Source: Bacteroidaceae bacterium (GTDB lineage: Bacteria > Bacteroidota > Bacteroidia > Bacteroidales > Bacteroidaceae). Taken from it: a stretch of 64,000 nt of DNA. Position 1 is the stretch's first letter. Every line of letters starts with the position of its first letter. Shown here piece by piece: positions 51,830 through 61,241 of this stretch. The DNA is taken from NCBI GenBank assembly GCA_024699495.1, contig JAILPK010000066.1, positions 1-64,000 on the forward strand, in the 5' to 3' direction. The notes under the pieces are model-generated. The model made no database searches. It was not told where the DNA came from and saw only the letters and a program-made list of their open reading frames with translations. Both the position numbers and the translations under genes were made by a program.

Positions 51830-54800
51830 CTATTTGTATATGATGATTTTCTGTGTCTTTGATACCTCTTCGCTATTGTCGCTCTTGACGCGTGCGCGAT
51901 AGAGATAGATGCCTGCTCCGAGGGGGAAGCCCGAGCTGGTGCAGAGGTTCCACGGCACGGCGTAGGTGCCTGTGGATGATGCTCCGGATGCAGTGTATGT
52001 CCAAAGCAGGTGGCCGGAGAAGTCGAACACCTCAAGTGTAAATTCACATTCGCTGCCAGGGCGGTCGAAGGAGAGAATGAATGAGGTGGATGTGGACGCG
52101 GGGTTTTGTGTGGCTGCGAGTTGTAGAATGCTCATGGGAAGAGTGGGGTCAACAACGAAGCGCAGGGTGGCTGTGGAGGTGTTGTTGAGGTTGTCCCATG
52201 CGCGGAAGAGCAGTGTGTGGTCACCTTCTTCGAGCTGCGGAATGGAGAAGGCCACGGAGCCGCGGGTGTAATCACCGAAGTCAGCCGTAAAATAATCGTT
52301 CAGGATGTAAGTCTTGGAGGCTGAGTTGTCAATAATCAGTTCGAGGTCGTGTCCAAGTCCGTTTCCGTCAGAGTTTATTCCGCTCTCGTCTTCGAGCCGT
52401 GCCACGAAATATGGTGTTGAGTTGACGGCATCACCGTCAGTGAACTCCTCGTTGGTCAGCCACGCAGTTATCGTTGGGCCGGTTTTGTCCTGGAGTGACG
52501 GTTCTGTGCCGCCTACAAGGAAGGTGTCGGAATAGCCGTTGGCTTCGGTGACACCGTCGCTGCTGATGGCGTAGAACTGCAGTCGTCCGAAATCATCGGA
52601 GTAGTTGATGTCTATCGGAATCGGGCAACTGACAGAGAAGCGGCCGGCGCGGATGCTGTCAGAGCCGTTGTACAGAATCTTATTGTATGCGTTGAATTTG
52701 AATGCGGAGTCAGCTGCAGTTTGGTTATAGCATGTAATATAGTTTTGGCTATCGTAAAGGCGGGCGGAGAGGATTCCGTCGAAGTCGTTGATAGGTGACC
52801 CGTCAGATGCGTTTACGTGTCCGCTGAAGCGCGCCTTGCCTCCGGCGTGCAGCGTGAATCCGTCGGGCAGGGCGTCAACAGAAATGCCGTTGATGGAATC
52901 GAGCACAATGGAGTTTGGGGCTGTGTTGAATGACAGCGCGGGGTCGCCGAGCAGGACGAACTGCAACTTGTTTTCGGCATTCACGTCGCGCCCGTTGGTT
53001 ATGACATTGACTTTGGCCATTCTTACGGCGTCACCCACACGGGCCCATCCGCCGTTGTCGTCACGTCCGAAGAGCACTTGGCTGAAGGCGCGGTTGACGA
53101 GTAGGTTACTGCCAGCATATACAGTGCGGGTAGTGCCGAAGAATGCTACGGCTCCTCCGTTGGGGTTCAGCACGGCCGTCTCGCCGATATTGTCCTGTGT
53201 ACCATCGAAAGGCATGATGTCGCAGGCGGCAGTGACCCAGAGCGGATAGCGGGGGGAAGAGAACTCAGCGAAGTCCTTGAGCAGCAGAACGAACTCGTGT
53301 GAGAGACAGTATGTGCTGCCGTGACCGGTGTAGTTCATTACCAATGCGCCCTCTTCCATCTGCTCCTTGATTACTTTTTCCACCTGAGGGTAGCGGTTTC
53401 CGTTGGAGCGAGTCTCGCGCTTGTAAGAGTCCCACATCACTTTACGCACCTCAAGGCTGGGGTAGGTTTCGGAAATCAGGTTGGCCACATTGTCGGTCTT
53501 CACCATGTGGTCGTTGTTGTCGCCGTCGTCACCCATCATGCACACTATATTACGCCAGGCACCTGCCTCGCGTTTCTCAATGTACGCGATAGTCTTATCC
53601 ACCATCGTGTTTGCGTCGGACACGGTGCGCACGGGGAAGCGCCCCACGCCGATGTCCGTCTTGTCATTGGTCAGGTTGCCACCTTCGCCGTCGTCAAGAA
53701 GACCGTAGTATTCTTCCATCACATAGCTGCGTGTGTCACTGACGGAGTTCTGACTCTCGAAGCAGAGCAGGAAATCATCGGGGTCATACATTTTCCATGC
53801 GCTCGTCAGCATGCGGTTGTCCCAGGCTCCGTCTCCGAAGAGCAAGAGATATCGCGGAGCCTGACTTATGTTTTCCGCACGGTCGTAAAGCATCTTCAGC
53901 AGGAGACGGAATGCTGTGGCATCCGGTGTGCCTGAAGAGAATTCGTTGAATATCTGGTCTGCGCGTACGACAGCCACCCCGAGGCCATCAATGGTGCGGT
54001 GAGCATCTGCAAGGCGTTCTGCTTGGGCGTCAAAGATGCCTGATGCCGGGGTGATGATCAGCATGTCTATGGAGTCGAGGGCATGCAGGTCCTGATTCTC
54101 TATTGCGTGGCCGATGGTGGGGGATGGATATGTGGATGCTGCGTCGAATACTGCATAGCGGCGGTCGCTGTCAACATCTGTCAGATTCACATCAAGATAG
54201 TGATGGATGGTTCCGTTGGCATCTGTGCTGTCACGCAGAGAGCCGGAGATATTTACGGCAGGGGTGTTCGGCCCGTCGAGGAGCCAACATTGGGGCCTCA
54301 TGCCGTCAGCATATTCGATAACAAAAGCCTGAGCTACGGAGTCTGCTGGCATATAGACCTCAAGATAGGGATGCTCTGCACTCAGACGCAGGCTGCCAGT
54401 ATAAGTCATCTCAAAATAGTTGAGCCGAGCGTGAGTGGATGCCGTAGTAGTAAAGCGCACGGTATTTGTAGCCAAGACGGGTAAGTCCTGGTTGGGATAA
54501 TTGTAGTTAATGATATTTGCTTTGGTATATTCGTCGGCCAACGCGGAGATGTTGAATTCGCCCAACGAAGTGCCGTTGATTGTGGGGGTTATCTGTGTGC
54601 GGTCGCTGGCGGAAAAGGAGAATTTGAAGCTGGCTGTGGAGGACGCAGGAATGTGGCTCACGGCTTTTACTGTATAATTTTTGGCGTTGCCGTTGTAATA
54701 ATCATAATCCTCAAATAGTTGGCGGCCGCCCTGAAACCATGAATATGCCTGCGGATCATGTACTAGGTAGGCGGTGTAGGTGTCAAGGATGGTGACGCTG

Positions 54801-55618
54801 TCGGATGTGGCTCTCGGGGAAACGGACTCGATATCCTCTGCGGGGCTGTCTGCCTCGGTTATGAAATAGGAGGCTTGGTTGGCATAGTGGTTTACCACGT
54901 GATGCCCATTGGTCCAAGTCGTCAGTCCGTTGGCGTGGAACAGGAAGCGGTCAGAGAGGCGTAGGGTGCTGACAGGTATGAGGTCGTCGGAATGTGTGCC
55001 TTCATCAATCAGCTCAGGCAGCAGATGTCCGCCTTGCCCGTATATGCGGCAGTTGGCAGGTGTAGTGAAGCCCATCTGCAGCAGGGCGTCGTCGGTGAGT
55101 TGGTAGATGCCGTCTTCAGAGAGTGTCACGGTCATCCAACGGCCGGAGGCGAGGCGTGAATGGGATGCATAGCGGTCAGCATTCTCTGCGGAGTGGCGTG
55201 CTTCTATTCTCTTTGCAGCCGCTGTAGGATGAGCAGTTATGACGATCTTGCCTGACAGCAGTTTCAGATATGTATTTCCGGAACGGATAATAGGAACAAA
55301 AGCAATATCCAGCATCCCCTTGCGGCGGCTCACACCTTTGGTAGCACTTATAGTCAGCGTGTCTGAAATCTCGGATGCAAAGCGCCGGGCTATAATCTCT
55401 TGTTCGCGCGCAGTGACGGTCTGCCATTCGGCAAATTCCACATTTACCGTATAGTTATTTTGCCGGTAGTCGGTCTCCAAAGGTACGACCTCGGTATATT
55501 GAGGCAGTATGGAGTCTATGGGCAGACGCTCCCAGTCTATGAACGTGAAGTCTCCGGTGCCGGTAGCTGCGACGTTCATAGTGAGAACGGAGAGGAGTAT
55601 GGAAAACAGATATTTCAT
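51830..55618 (-). CDS. porU: Type IX secretion sortase PorU
   Basis: A 1262-residue exported gingipain-like cysteine protease (C25). His766 in NYTGHG and Cys799 in TAACD form the dyad, and the 33-residue spacing equals that of gingipains. PorU cuts the C-terminal signal of type IX cargo at the cell surface and attaches the protein to lipopolysaccharide. The last 80 residues (EVFDFSGHLL...GAGIYLYRARV...KTQKIIIYK) form an FlgD-like sorting domain of type A. Signal peptide is about 1-18. It lies five bases after the FAH-family gene and 24 before porV. The short tails of the pectin-region proteins are candidates for its substrates. Confidence 0.92.
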   Translation of the reverse strand: MKYLFSILLSVLTMNVAATGTGDFTFIDWERLPIDSILPQYTEVVPLETDYRQNNYTVNVEFAEWQTVTAREQEIIARRFASEISDTLTISATKGVSRRKGMLDIAFVPIIRSGNTYLKLLSGKIVITAHPTAAAKRIEARHSAENADRYASHSRLASGRWMTVTLSEDGIYQLTDDALLQMGFTTPANCRIYGQGGHLLPELIDEGTHSDDLIPVSTLRLSDRFLFHANGLTTWTNGHHVVNHYANQASYFITEADSPAEDIESVSPRATSDSVTILDTYTAYLVHDPQAYSWFQGGRQLFEDYDYYNGNAKNYTVKAVSHIPASSTASFKFSFSASDRTQITPTINGTSLGEFNISALADEYTKANIINYNYPNQDLPVLATNTVRFTTTASTHARLNYFEMTYTGSLRLSAEHPYLEVYMPADSVAQAFVIEYADGMRPQCWLLDGPNTPAVNISGSLRDSTDANGTIHHYLDVNLTDVDSDRRYAVFDAASTYPSPTIGHAIENQDLHALDSIDMLIITPASGIFDAQAERLADAHRTIDGLGVAVVRADQIFNEFSSGTPDATAFRLLLKMLYDRAENISQAPRYLLLFGDGAWDNRMLTSAWKMYDPDDFLLCFESQNSVSDTRSYVMEEYYGLLDDGEGGNLTNDKTDIGVGRFPVRTVSDANTMVDKTIAYIEKREAGAWRNIVCMMGDDGDNNDHMVKTDNVANLISETYPSLEVRKVMWDSYKRETRSNGNRYPQVEKVIKEQMEEGALVMNYTGHGSTYCLSHEFVLLLKDFAEFSSPRYPLWVTAACDIMPFDGTQDNIGETAVLNPNGGAVAFFGTTRTVYAGSNLLVNRAFSQVLFGRDDNGGWARVGDAVRMAKVNVITNGRDVNAENKLQFVLLGDPALSFNTAPNSIVLDSINGISVDALPDGFTLHAGGKARFSGHVNASDGSPINDFDGILSARLYDSQNYITCYNQTAADSAFKFNAYNKILYNGSDSIRAGRFSVSCPIPIDINYSDDFGRLQFYAISSDGVTEANGYSDTFLVGGTEPSLQDKTGPTITAWLTNEEFTDGDAVNSTPYFVARLEDESGINSDGNGLGHDLELIIDNSASKTYILNDYFTADFGDYTRGSVAFSIPQLEEGDHTLLFRAWDNLNNTSTATLRFVVDPTLPMSILQLAATQNPASTSTSFILSFDRPGSECEFTLEVFDFSGHLLWTYTASGASSTGTYAVPWNLCTSSGFPLGAGIYLYRARVKSDNSEEVSKTQKIIIYK

Positions 55619-55623
55619 TTGTT

Positions 55624-56244
55624 TTATTTAACGTTGAAGGAGAGAAGAAGGTGCTCTTCGAGCCAGCCTTCCAAATGGTCATTAATATGTACGGGGCCGA
55701 CTCCTGCGGGAGTCCCTGTGAATATCAGGTCGCCTGTGCGGAGGGTGAAGAACCGGCTGATATAAGCCACGAGCTTATCGACTGAGTTAATCATATCTCT
55801 GCTGTCTCCGCTTTGTACAGTATGACCATTTATGTCAAGATGGAAATGCACGTTCTGGATTCCGGAGGGGAGCTCGCTGACGGTGAGCCACTCGCCTATT
55901 GCCGCGCTGCCGTCGAATCCCTTGCAGATATCCCAAGGGAGCCCTCGTGCCCGCAACCGCTGTTGCAGATCACGTGCCGTAAAGTCTATCCCTACTGTCA
56001 CCGCATCATAATATCGGTGTGCGAAGCGAAGCGGTATGCTCCGGCCGAGGCGGCTTATGCGGACTACCAATTCGGTTTCGAAATCACATCTCTCTGTGAA
56101 GTCCGGCAGGAAAAACGGGCGCCCGCGGGTGAGTAGGGCAGAATCCGCCTTGGTGAATATTACGGGTTCATCTGTTATATATAACGTTTCTTCGAGCTCT
56201 TTATTGTGCTCGGCGTAGTTCATGCCTACTCCAAATATCTTCAT
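55624..56244 (-). CDS. Fumarylacetoacetate hydrolase family protein
   Basis: A 206-residue cytoplasmic enzyme of the FAH superfamily. VGMNYAEHNKE, DFETELVVRISRLGRSI and the closing LRTGDLIFTGTPAGVGPV are the family core; the Glu residues of DFETEL belong to the metal site. Members hydrolyse acylpyruvates or decarboxylate oxaloacetate; the substrate here is unknown. An AAGGAG-like RBS precedes the ATG at 56244. The stop is five bases before porU, so the two are co-transcribed, although no functional link with secretion is known. Confidence 0.88.
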   Translation of the reverse strand: MKIFGVGMNYAEHNKELEETLYITDEPVIFTKADSALLTRGRPFFLPDFTERCDFETELVVRISRLGRSIPLRFAHRYYDAVTVGIDFTARDLQQRLRARGLPWDICKGFDGSAAIGEWLTVSELPSGIQNVHFHLDINGHTVQSGDSRDMINSVDKLVAYISRFFTLRTGDLIFTGTPAGVGPVHINDHLEGWLEEHLLLSFNVK

Positions 56245-56254
56245 ATTCTCCTTT

Positions 56255-56392
56255 TTATGCTTTATACAATCGGATTAATACTGAAGAAAGGTAAGCGAAG
56301 ATGCCGCTCCTGGCGTTGCTCCCCGCTCCCGTAGCTCCAGCAGCATTGGCTATGTCTTCTGTGGCTGATAAAAAATAATTGATGATAGTCAT
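56255..56392 (-). CDS. Possible 45-residue small protein
   Basis: An ATG frame of 45 codons sits between the CotH and FAH genes on the same strand. The peptide starts MTIINYFLSATEDIANAAG, has a Gly/Ala-rich middle (GATGAGSNARSG) and ends in a hydrophobic, basic helix (IFAYLSSVLIRLYKA). Mixed codon use, tight fit (18 bases after the CotH stop, 10 before the FAH start codon) and an amphipathic look support it. No family is recognised and no strong RBS is seen. It could also be untranslated spacer. Confidence 0.35.
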   Translation of the reverse strand: MTIINYFLSATEDIANAAGATGAGSNARSGIFAYLSSVLIRLYKA

Positions 56393-56410
56393 TATGGCCT
56401 GTTGCCTTTA

Positions 56411-58462
56411 TTACCACCACCACGGCCATCCGCCGCCGCTCTCTGTATCTATGCTGAAGGTCACTCTGACATTCACGGCGGAGGCTGTAGCAGCGTGGCG
56501 GTATTGCATGGTCACGGTACAGTCGTTGCCGCTTGAACTGTTGGTAGGGTGACAACCGCAGCTCCATGAGAAGAGATCGTCGCTTTCGAGATAGACATAG
56601 GGATATCCTCCGCTGAAGTTTGTGGTGTTGCCATCGTTGTCAAACCACGCTCCATAGGAGCCGTTGGCTGTATTGTTGCCCTCAGAGCCGTCAGCATTCA
56701 GGGGAACCAGGGTGAGGGTGGAACTGTTCAGTGCAGATGCGTCCACGCCGAGTATGCTTGCCAGTTCGCTCTTTTCTGTCTTAACCTTGAAGTTCTGACT
56801 GTATCCATTGCTTTGCGTAAGGGTATAGTTTTTGGTTAACGTGCCCTTAAGTATGTATTCGTCCGGCAGATCGGGGATGATAGGGTCTTCTTTCTCCTCG
56901 GGCAGGGGTATGACGTTGAAGAGGGAGTTCAGATAGGATAGCCTGTTCTTTAGCCATTTCTTCATCTTCAGTCGTTCGTTGGAGGCCGTGAACCCGCTGA
57001 CTGGCCACCGCTCATCCTCACGCTGCTGCGGAGAGGTGTAACTGCCGTCACTCAGTTTCTGTGCCTCTTCAAGCCCGTTGACGTATAGCAGGGTTTCTTC
57101 CCATGGTTTGGCAACAATGCTATCAGAATAGGAGGCCCACTGATTCTTGAACTGTTCCGTAAATTTGCGGTTTTGGAACATGTCAGAGAAGAAATGGTTG
57201 AGATTATTCGTACGTGCGCCTACCCGGTGGTAAGGGTCTGTACCGAGCAGGGATGTCTGGTAGCTCTTAAAATAGGTGTGTCCTGTGTACATGTCACTCC
57301 AGCTGAAATCGAAGCCTGCATCCCAGTCCCATGCTGGTCCCCAGGTCCATTTGCTGCCTTTGTCGCGGAAGAGGAATATGCTGCGCGGAGCTTCCAATTC
57401 TACGTTGAATGCCAGTTCCTGAAGTTGGAGCATAGCAATGAAGGATTTCATATCCATGAGCGAGTCGGCGGCGGAATAGCTGCCATAGGATATGGCTTGT
57501 TCGAGATGTGCGAACTCGGCTTTGAGGGAATCTAGCTGTTCGGCGGTCAGATCCTTCGGATATTTCACACATACGGGGAGATGATATACTGTCGACCAGA
57601 AGTTATCCCCGCTGCCAGGACTGTGATTGGGGCCGTCATCCTCATCAAGTGTCAGCAGGATGCCTTCTGTCTCATCTATTTCCACGCGGTTATTACCCAC
57701 CTCCACCTGTTCTGCCACCTGATATAGTCCCTTGTATTCTCCGTTGATAAACAGTTCTGCAAAACGTATTGGGGTGGTGAATGGGATGCCCATATAATCG
57801 GCAGCCAGGGAGCAGAAGGTGTTCATCACTTTTGAGACGTCGCGCCAGTTGGCCAGCAGGACCCAGTCCTTGTCTTTGGCGATTCCGAGCATTTTGTTGC
57901 CTTGGTCGAATTTGATGCGGTATGGCTTCTTCTCATACCAACTCCAAGTGCTATTGCCGCGCCCTCGGACGCGCCCGGAGATTCCGAGCTGCGGGTATTG
58001 CCCGCGTGCATCCACTGAGACATAACAGGGCACGTAAGTCTCTTTTGATGTGATGTCTGCTCCGTCTTCAGTGCTGATATTGATTGCAAACACGCGATAT
58101 TTGTCGCGCCCCCAGTTGGAAAGGGAGTCGGCAATGGTTATGCTGTCCAAGCTCATCAACCAATCGTCGTCTGTAAAACCGGAGCGCAGATACGGCACTT
58201 GGATGCTACGCAGGTAGTTGGTGCTGATTATGATGTTTTGGTGGTTGCTGCTTACAGTGATGTCCTGTATGCTCTGAGCTGGAACGGGGAACGTCCAACT
58301 ATTGCCTCCGTAATTTACGTTCATCTGCAGCCAGTCAGTCTGGGCAATGGTAAATGTTGGGAAGGATATAAATAGGGGGAAAAAAATCCTTTCCCCAATC
58401 CATCTTACATGATGGAGTAGGCGATGGAAAGGGGATCCGCAGTAAAGGTCCGATTTTTTCAT
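56411..58462 (-). CDS. Exported CotH-family kinase-like protein
   Basis: A 683-residue exported protein. The CotH domain (about 125-510) shows the complete family pattern: VRGRGNSTWSWYEKKPYRIKF with the ATP-site Lys, DWVLLANWRDVSKVMNTF, ELFINGEYKGLYQVAEQVEVGNNRVEI and WGPAWDWDAGFDFSW. It ends with a DUF4859-like beta domain (about 540-675) and the odd terminus GGGWPWWW, with no GKKV tail. CotH proteins of Bacillus phosphorylate spore-coat proteins; the substrate here may be a surface protein. The start at 58462 is preferred because the promoter box at 58557-58564 excludes the ATG at 58567. It opens the leftward run that includes porU and porV. Confidence 0.85.
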   Translation of the reverse strand: MKKSDLYCGSPFHRLLHHVRWIGERIFFPLFISFPTFTIAQTDWLQMNVNYGGNSWTFPVPAQSIQDITVSSNHQNIIISTNYLRSIQVPYLRSGFTDDDWLMSLDSITIADSLSNWGRDKYRVFAINISTEDGADITSKETYVPCYVSVDARGQYPQLGISGRVRGRGNSTWSWYEKKPYRIKFDQGNKMLGIAKDKDWVLLANWRDVSKVMNTFCSLAADYMGIPFTTPIRFAELFINGEYKGLYQVAEQVEVGNNRVEIDETEGILLTLDEDDGPNHSPGSGDNFWSTVYHLPVCVKYPKDLTAEQLDSLKAEFAHLEQAISYGSYSAADSLMDMKSFIAMLQLQELAFNVELEAPRSIFLFRDKGSKWTWGPAWDWDAGFDFSWSDMYTGHTYFKSYQTSLLGTDPYHRVGARTNNLNHFFSDMFQNRKFTEQFKNQWASYSDSIVAKPWEETLLYVNGLEEAQKLSDGSYTSPQQREDERWPVSGFTASNERLKMKKWLKNRLSYLNSLFNVIPLPEEKEDPIIPDLPDEYILKGTLTKNYTLTQSNGYSQNFKVKTEKSELASILGVDASALNSSTLTLVPLNADGSEGNNTANGSYGAWFDNDGNTTNFSGGYPYVYLESDDLFSWSCGCHPTNSSSGNDCTVTMQYRHAATASAVNVRVTFSIDTESGGGWPWWW

Positions 58463-58556
58463 GGGAACTCTGAACTTCTGGTTATTGCAGCCTAATATTT
58501 TCTTACTTGTCTTATTCCTGACTTCAATAGTCATTGAACAGACGTCTCTTCTGCTG

Positions 58557-58564
58557 CAAAAGTA
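58557..58564 (-). promoter_or_regulatory. -7 box of the CotH-por operon
   Basis: The minus strand reads TACTTTTG, about 95 bases before the preferred start codon at 58462. It is the only clear box upstream of the seven-gene leftward run. Confidence 0.5.
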
Positions 58565-58810
58565 CAAAAAAAACTATATGTGGTTCTTTTCTTTACATAT
58601 ATTTAAGAAAAACTTGGCAGCAGAGGCTTCGCTTGAAGGTTAAAGGGGAAACCTTCGCCCTGCGGCTTTGGCTACATATCGTCTTCGCGCCTGTCTAAGG
58701 CTTCGGCCGGAGCCCTCCGATGATATGAATATGTTTGGCTGTCGTGATGCATCTGTTCACGCCCCTCACCCTTTGGAGAGAGTGCGGGCGTGAGGCTGTG
58801 TGTAAAAACA
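58565..58810. other. Gap between the por operon and the ribosomal operon
   Basis: No gene is seen. A block at about 58630-58720 (CCCTGCGGCTTTGGCTACATAT, CTTCGGCCGGAGCCC) is related, in inverted orientation, to sequence near 47840, and the CCCCTCACCCTTTGGAGAG hairpin family appears at about 58766-58786. Confidence 0.45.
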
Positions 58811-58842
58811 ATAGCCTCCAAAGAGATTTCTTCGGAGGCTAT
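58811..58842 (-). terminator. Terminator of the rplM-tsf operon
   Basis: ATAGCCTCC (58811-58819) pairs with GGAGGCTAT (58834-58842). On the minus strand the stem is followed by TGTTTTT, about 50 bases past the tsf stop. Confidence 0.75.
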
Positions 58843-58894
58843 ATTTATTAACCCGTTAGGGTAGGGGGTGACTTTGCAGTCAGTCAGAGTTGAT

Positions 58895-59890
58895 TTACTC
58901 AGCGCGGAGAGTAAAACGCTTGAAGGCTGTGACGGTGAGGCCCTTCTCTACCTCGTTGAGGTACTGGGCAACAGTCTTAGTCTTGTCCCAGATATATTCC
59001 TGGTCAAGGAGACATACCTCCTTAAGGAACTTCTTCAAACGGCCCTGAGCGATATTCTGAATCATCTGCTCAGGCAGGTTGGCAGCCTTCTCCTCGCTTA
59101 CCTTGGCAATGATTTCCTTGGCACGGGCAACATCCTCAGCTGTAATCCAACCCTTGGTCATGTTGCTCTCCATGTGATCTTCGCTGTCAACGTGTGCGGG
59201 GTTGATTCCGGCCTTCTTCAGAGCAGCTTCTACAGCTTTGTGAACCTGCTCTTCTTTAGTTTTCTCAATTGCTACGCGCAGTTCCGAGTCCTTAGTCTCC
59301 TGAGGAACGCTGCTCTCATCAATAGCAACGGGGCTTGCACTGGCCACCTGCATTGCGATGTTCTTACCCACAGTGTCGTCAGCAACTTTATTGCTCAGGG
59401 CAACCATTGTGCAAAGCACATTCTTCTTCTGGTGGTTGTATATGGCGATCTCTTCGCCTTCGATTGTGCTGTATCCGTCCAACTCCATTTTCTCGCCGGT
59501 GATGCCGCTACGTGCAACAACTGCATCCTGCACGGTGCCTTCGCCCATGGGGAGAGCCTTGACCTCGTCCAATGTCTTGCAGCGGGCTGCAACGGCTGCG
59601 TCAAGGATGCTCTGTGTAAGACTTACGAAATCAGCATTGTTGGCAACGAAGTCGGTTTCGCATTTCAAGGCAATAATTGCGGCGAAGGTGCCGTCAACTT
59701 TTACCAGAACACAACCTTCTGCAGCTTCGCGGTCGCTGCGCTTTGCTGCCACAGCCTGCCCTTTCTTGCGGATAATCTCGATTGCGGGATCGATTTCACC
59801 GCCGGTCTCTTCAAGTGCTTTCTTGCAATCTGCCAGACCTGCGCCAGTCATTTCGCGCAGCTTCTGGATATCTTTGATTGATACTGCCAT
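58895..59890 (-). CDS. tsf: Translation elongation factor Ts
   Basis: A 331-residue factor that reloads EF-Tu with GTP. The N-terminal UBA-like domain (IQKLREMTGAGLADCKKALEETGG) and the core motif CETDFVANN are present. At 331 residues it is longer than the E. coli protein of about 283, as usual in Bacteroidales. It follows rpsB by 34 bases and ends the ribosomal run. SD-type signals are weak, as in the whole clade. Confidence 0.97.
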   Translation of the reverse strand: MAVSIKDIQKLREMTGAGLADCKKALEETGGEIDPAIEIIRKKGQAVAAKRSDREAAEGCVLVKVDGTFAAIIALKCETDFVANNADFVSLTQSILDAAVAARCKTLDEVKALPMGEGTVQDAVVARSGITGEKMELDGYSTIEGEEIAIYNHQKKNVLCTMVALSNKVADDTVGKNIAMQVASASPVAIDESSVPQETKDSELRVAIEKTKEEQVHKAVEAALKKAGINPAHVDSEDHMESNMTKGWITAEDVARAKEIIAKVSEEKAANLPEQMIQNIAQGRLKKFLKEVCLLDQEYIWDKTKTVAQYLNEVEKGLTVTAFKRFTLRAE

Positions 59891-59924
59891 TTTATTTTCA
59901 GTTTGTCAATATACTTTTTTCGGT

Positions 59925-60728
59925 TTACTCTTCTGCAGGAGCTTCTTCAGTCTCGCTTTCTTCCTCTTCATCCTCAACGCGTGCGCTCTGAGCACCCTGA
60001 GCACCATCCTTAACGGCTGTCTCAGCATCAACGCGCTCTGCTTTGCGCTCTTCCAAACCTTCGGCAATAGCGGCACAGCAGGCATCAAGGATAACTTCGA
60101 TGCTCTTAGTGGCGTCATCGTTGGCTGGGATTACGAAGTCAACGTTGTCGGGGTCGGAGTTGGTATCTACAATAGCAAATACGGGGATACCAAGACGGTT
60201 AGCCTCGCGTACTGCAATCTGCTCCTTCAATACGTCGATTACAAAGAGAGCAGAAGGGAGACGGGTGAGGTCGGCGATGCTGCCGAGGTTTTTCTCCAAC
60301 TTGGCACGCTGACGTGTGATCTGGAGAATTTCGCGTTTAGAGAGGTTAGCATACGTGCCGTCGGCGGTGAGCTTGTCGATCTGAGCCATCTTCTTCACAG
60401 CCTTGCGGATGGTTGGGAAGTTGGTGAGCATACCGCCTGGCCAGCGCTCGATTACGTATGGCATATTGACGGAAGCAGCCTTCTCGGCTACAACCTGTTT
60501 GGCCTGCTTTTTGGTAGCAACAAAAAGAATCTTGCGGCCGCTTTTGGCGATGTTCTTCAAAGCCTCTGCAGCCTCGTCAATCTTCACAACTGTTTTGTGG
60601 AGGTCGAGGATATGAATGCCATTCTTCTCCATAAAGATGTAAGGAGCCATGGCGGGGTTCCACTTGCGCTTGAGGTGACCGAAATGACAACCGGCCTCAA
60701 GAAGTGTATCAAAATTTGTTCTTGACAT
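59925..60728 (-). CDS. rpsB: 30S ribosomal protein S2
   Basis: A 267-residue small-subunit protein. LLEAGCHFGHLKRKWNPAMAPYIFMEKNGIHILDLHKT is the family opening, and PDNVDFVIPANDDATKSIEVILD closes the conserved part. An acidic C-terminal extension rich in Glu (VEDEEEESETEEAPAEE) follows, common in this clade. It comes 120 bases after rpsI and directly before tsf. Confidence 0.97.
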   Translation of the reverse strand: MSRTNFDTLLEAGCHFGHLKRKWNPAMAPYIFMEKNGIHILDLHKTVVKIDEAAEALKNIAKSGRKILFVATKKQAKQVVAEKAASVNMPYVIERWPGGMLTNFPTIRKAVKKMAQIDKLTADGTYANLSKREILQITRQRAKLEKNLGSIADLTRLPSALFVIDVLKEQIAVREANRLGIPVFAIVDTNSDPDNVDFVIPANDDATKSIEVILDACCAAIAEGLEERKAERVDAETAVKDGAQGAQSARVEDEEEESETEEAPAEE

Positions 60729-60848
60729 AATTTGTGTTGGGTTTCTAAATTGTTTACTTTCTTTTTAATCTTTGTTAGACCAATCGGAGGGTAGTCGAGT
60801 AATTCAAGCCTGAGTCCCTGCGATTTAGATACTAAACCGTTAAGCCGA

Positions 60849-61235
60849 TTAACGCTTGCTGAACTGGAAGCGACGACGAGCCTTGGGCTGACCTGGCTTC
60901 TTACGCTCAACAGCGCGGGGGTCGCGGGTCATGAATCCTTCAGCACGAAGGGCCTTCTTATCCTCAGCATTGATTTTTACCAGTGCACGGGCAATGGCGA
61001 GGCGCAGAGCCTGGCTCTGACCAGTGAAGCCACCTCCGTAGAGATTAACCTTGATATCGTATTTGTCAGCAACGTCAAGGAGATTCAGCGGCTGCTTAAC
61101 TACGAATTGCAGGATTGAGCTGGGGAAATATTCGGTAAGATCTTTCTTGTTGATAGTAATCTTACCTTGGCCCTCTGTCACATAAACACGGGCAACGGCG
61201 CTCTTGCGGCGTCCTAATGCATTTACAACTGCCAT
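60849..61235 (-). CDS. rpsI: 30S ribosomal protein S9
   Basis: A 128-residue protein of standard length: NALGRRKSAVARVYVTEGQGKITIN at the start and the basic C-terminus RKKPGQPKARRRFQFSKR, whose last residues reach the P-site tRNA in the ribosome. It starts six bases after the rplM stop, the conserved uL13-uS9 pair. Confidence 0.98.
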   Translation of the reverse strand: MAVVNALGRRKSAVARVYVTEGQGKITINKKDLTEYFPSSILQFVVKQPLNLLDVADKYDIKVNLYGGGFTGQSQALRLAIARALVKINAEDKKALRAEGFMTRDPRAVERKKPGQPKARRRFQFSKR

Positions 61236-61241
61236 TTCTGT

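Noticed and set aside
59358-60725. 455-codon plus-strand frame over the ribosomal genes
   Set aside because: Antisense to tsf and rpsB, both certain; no domain in the translation.
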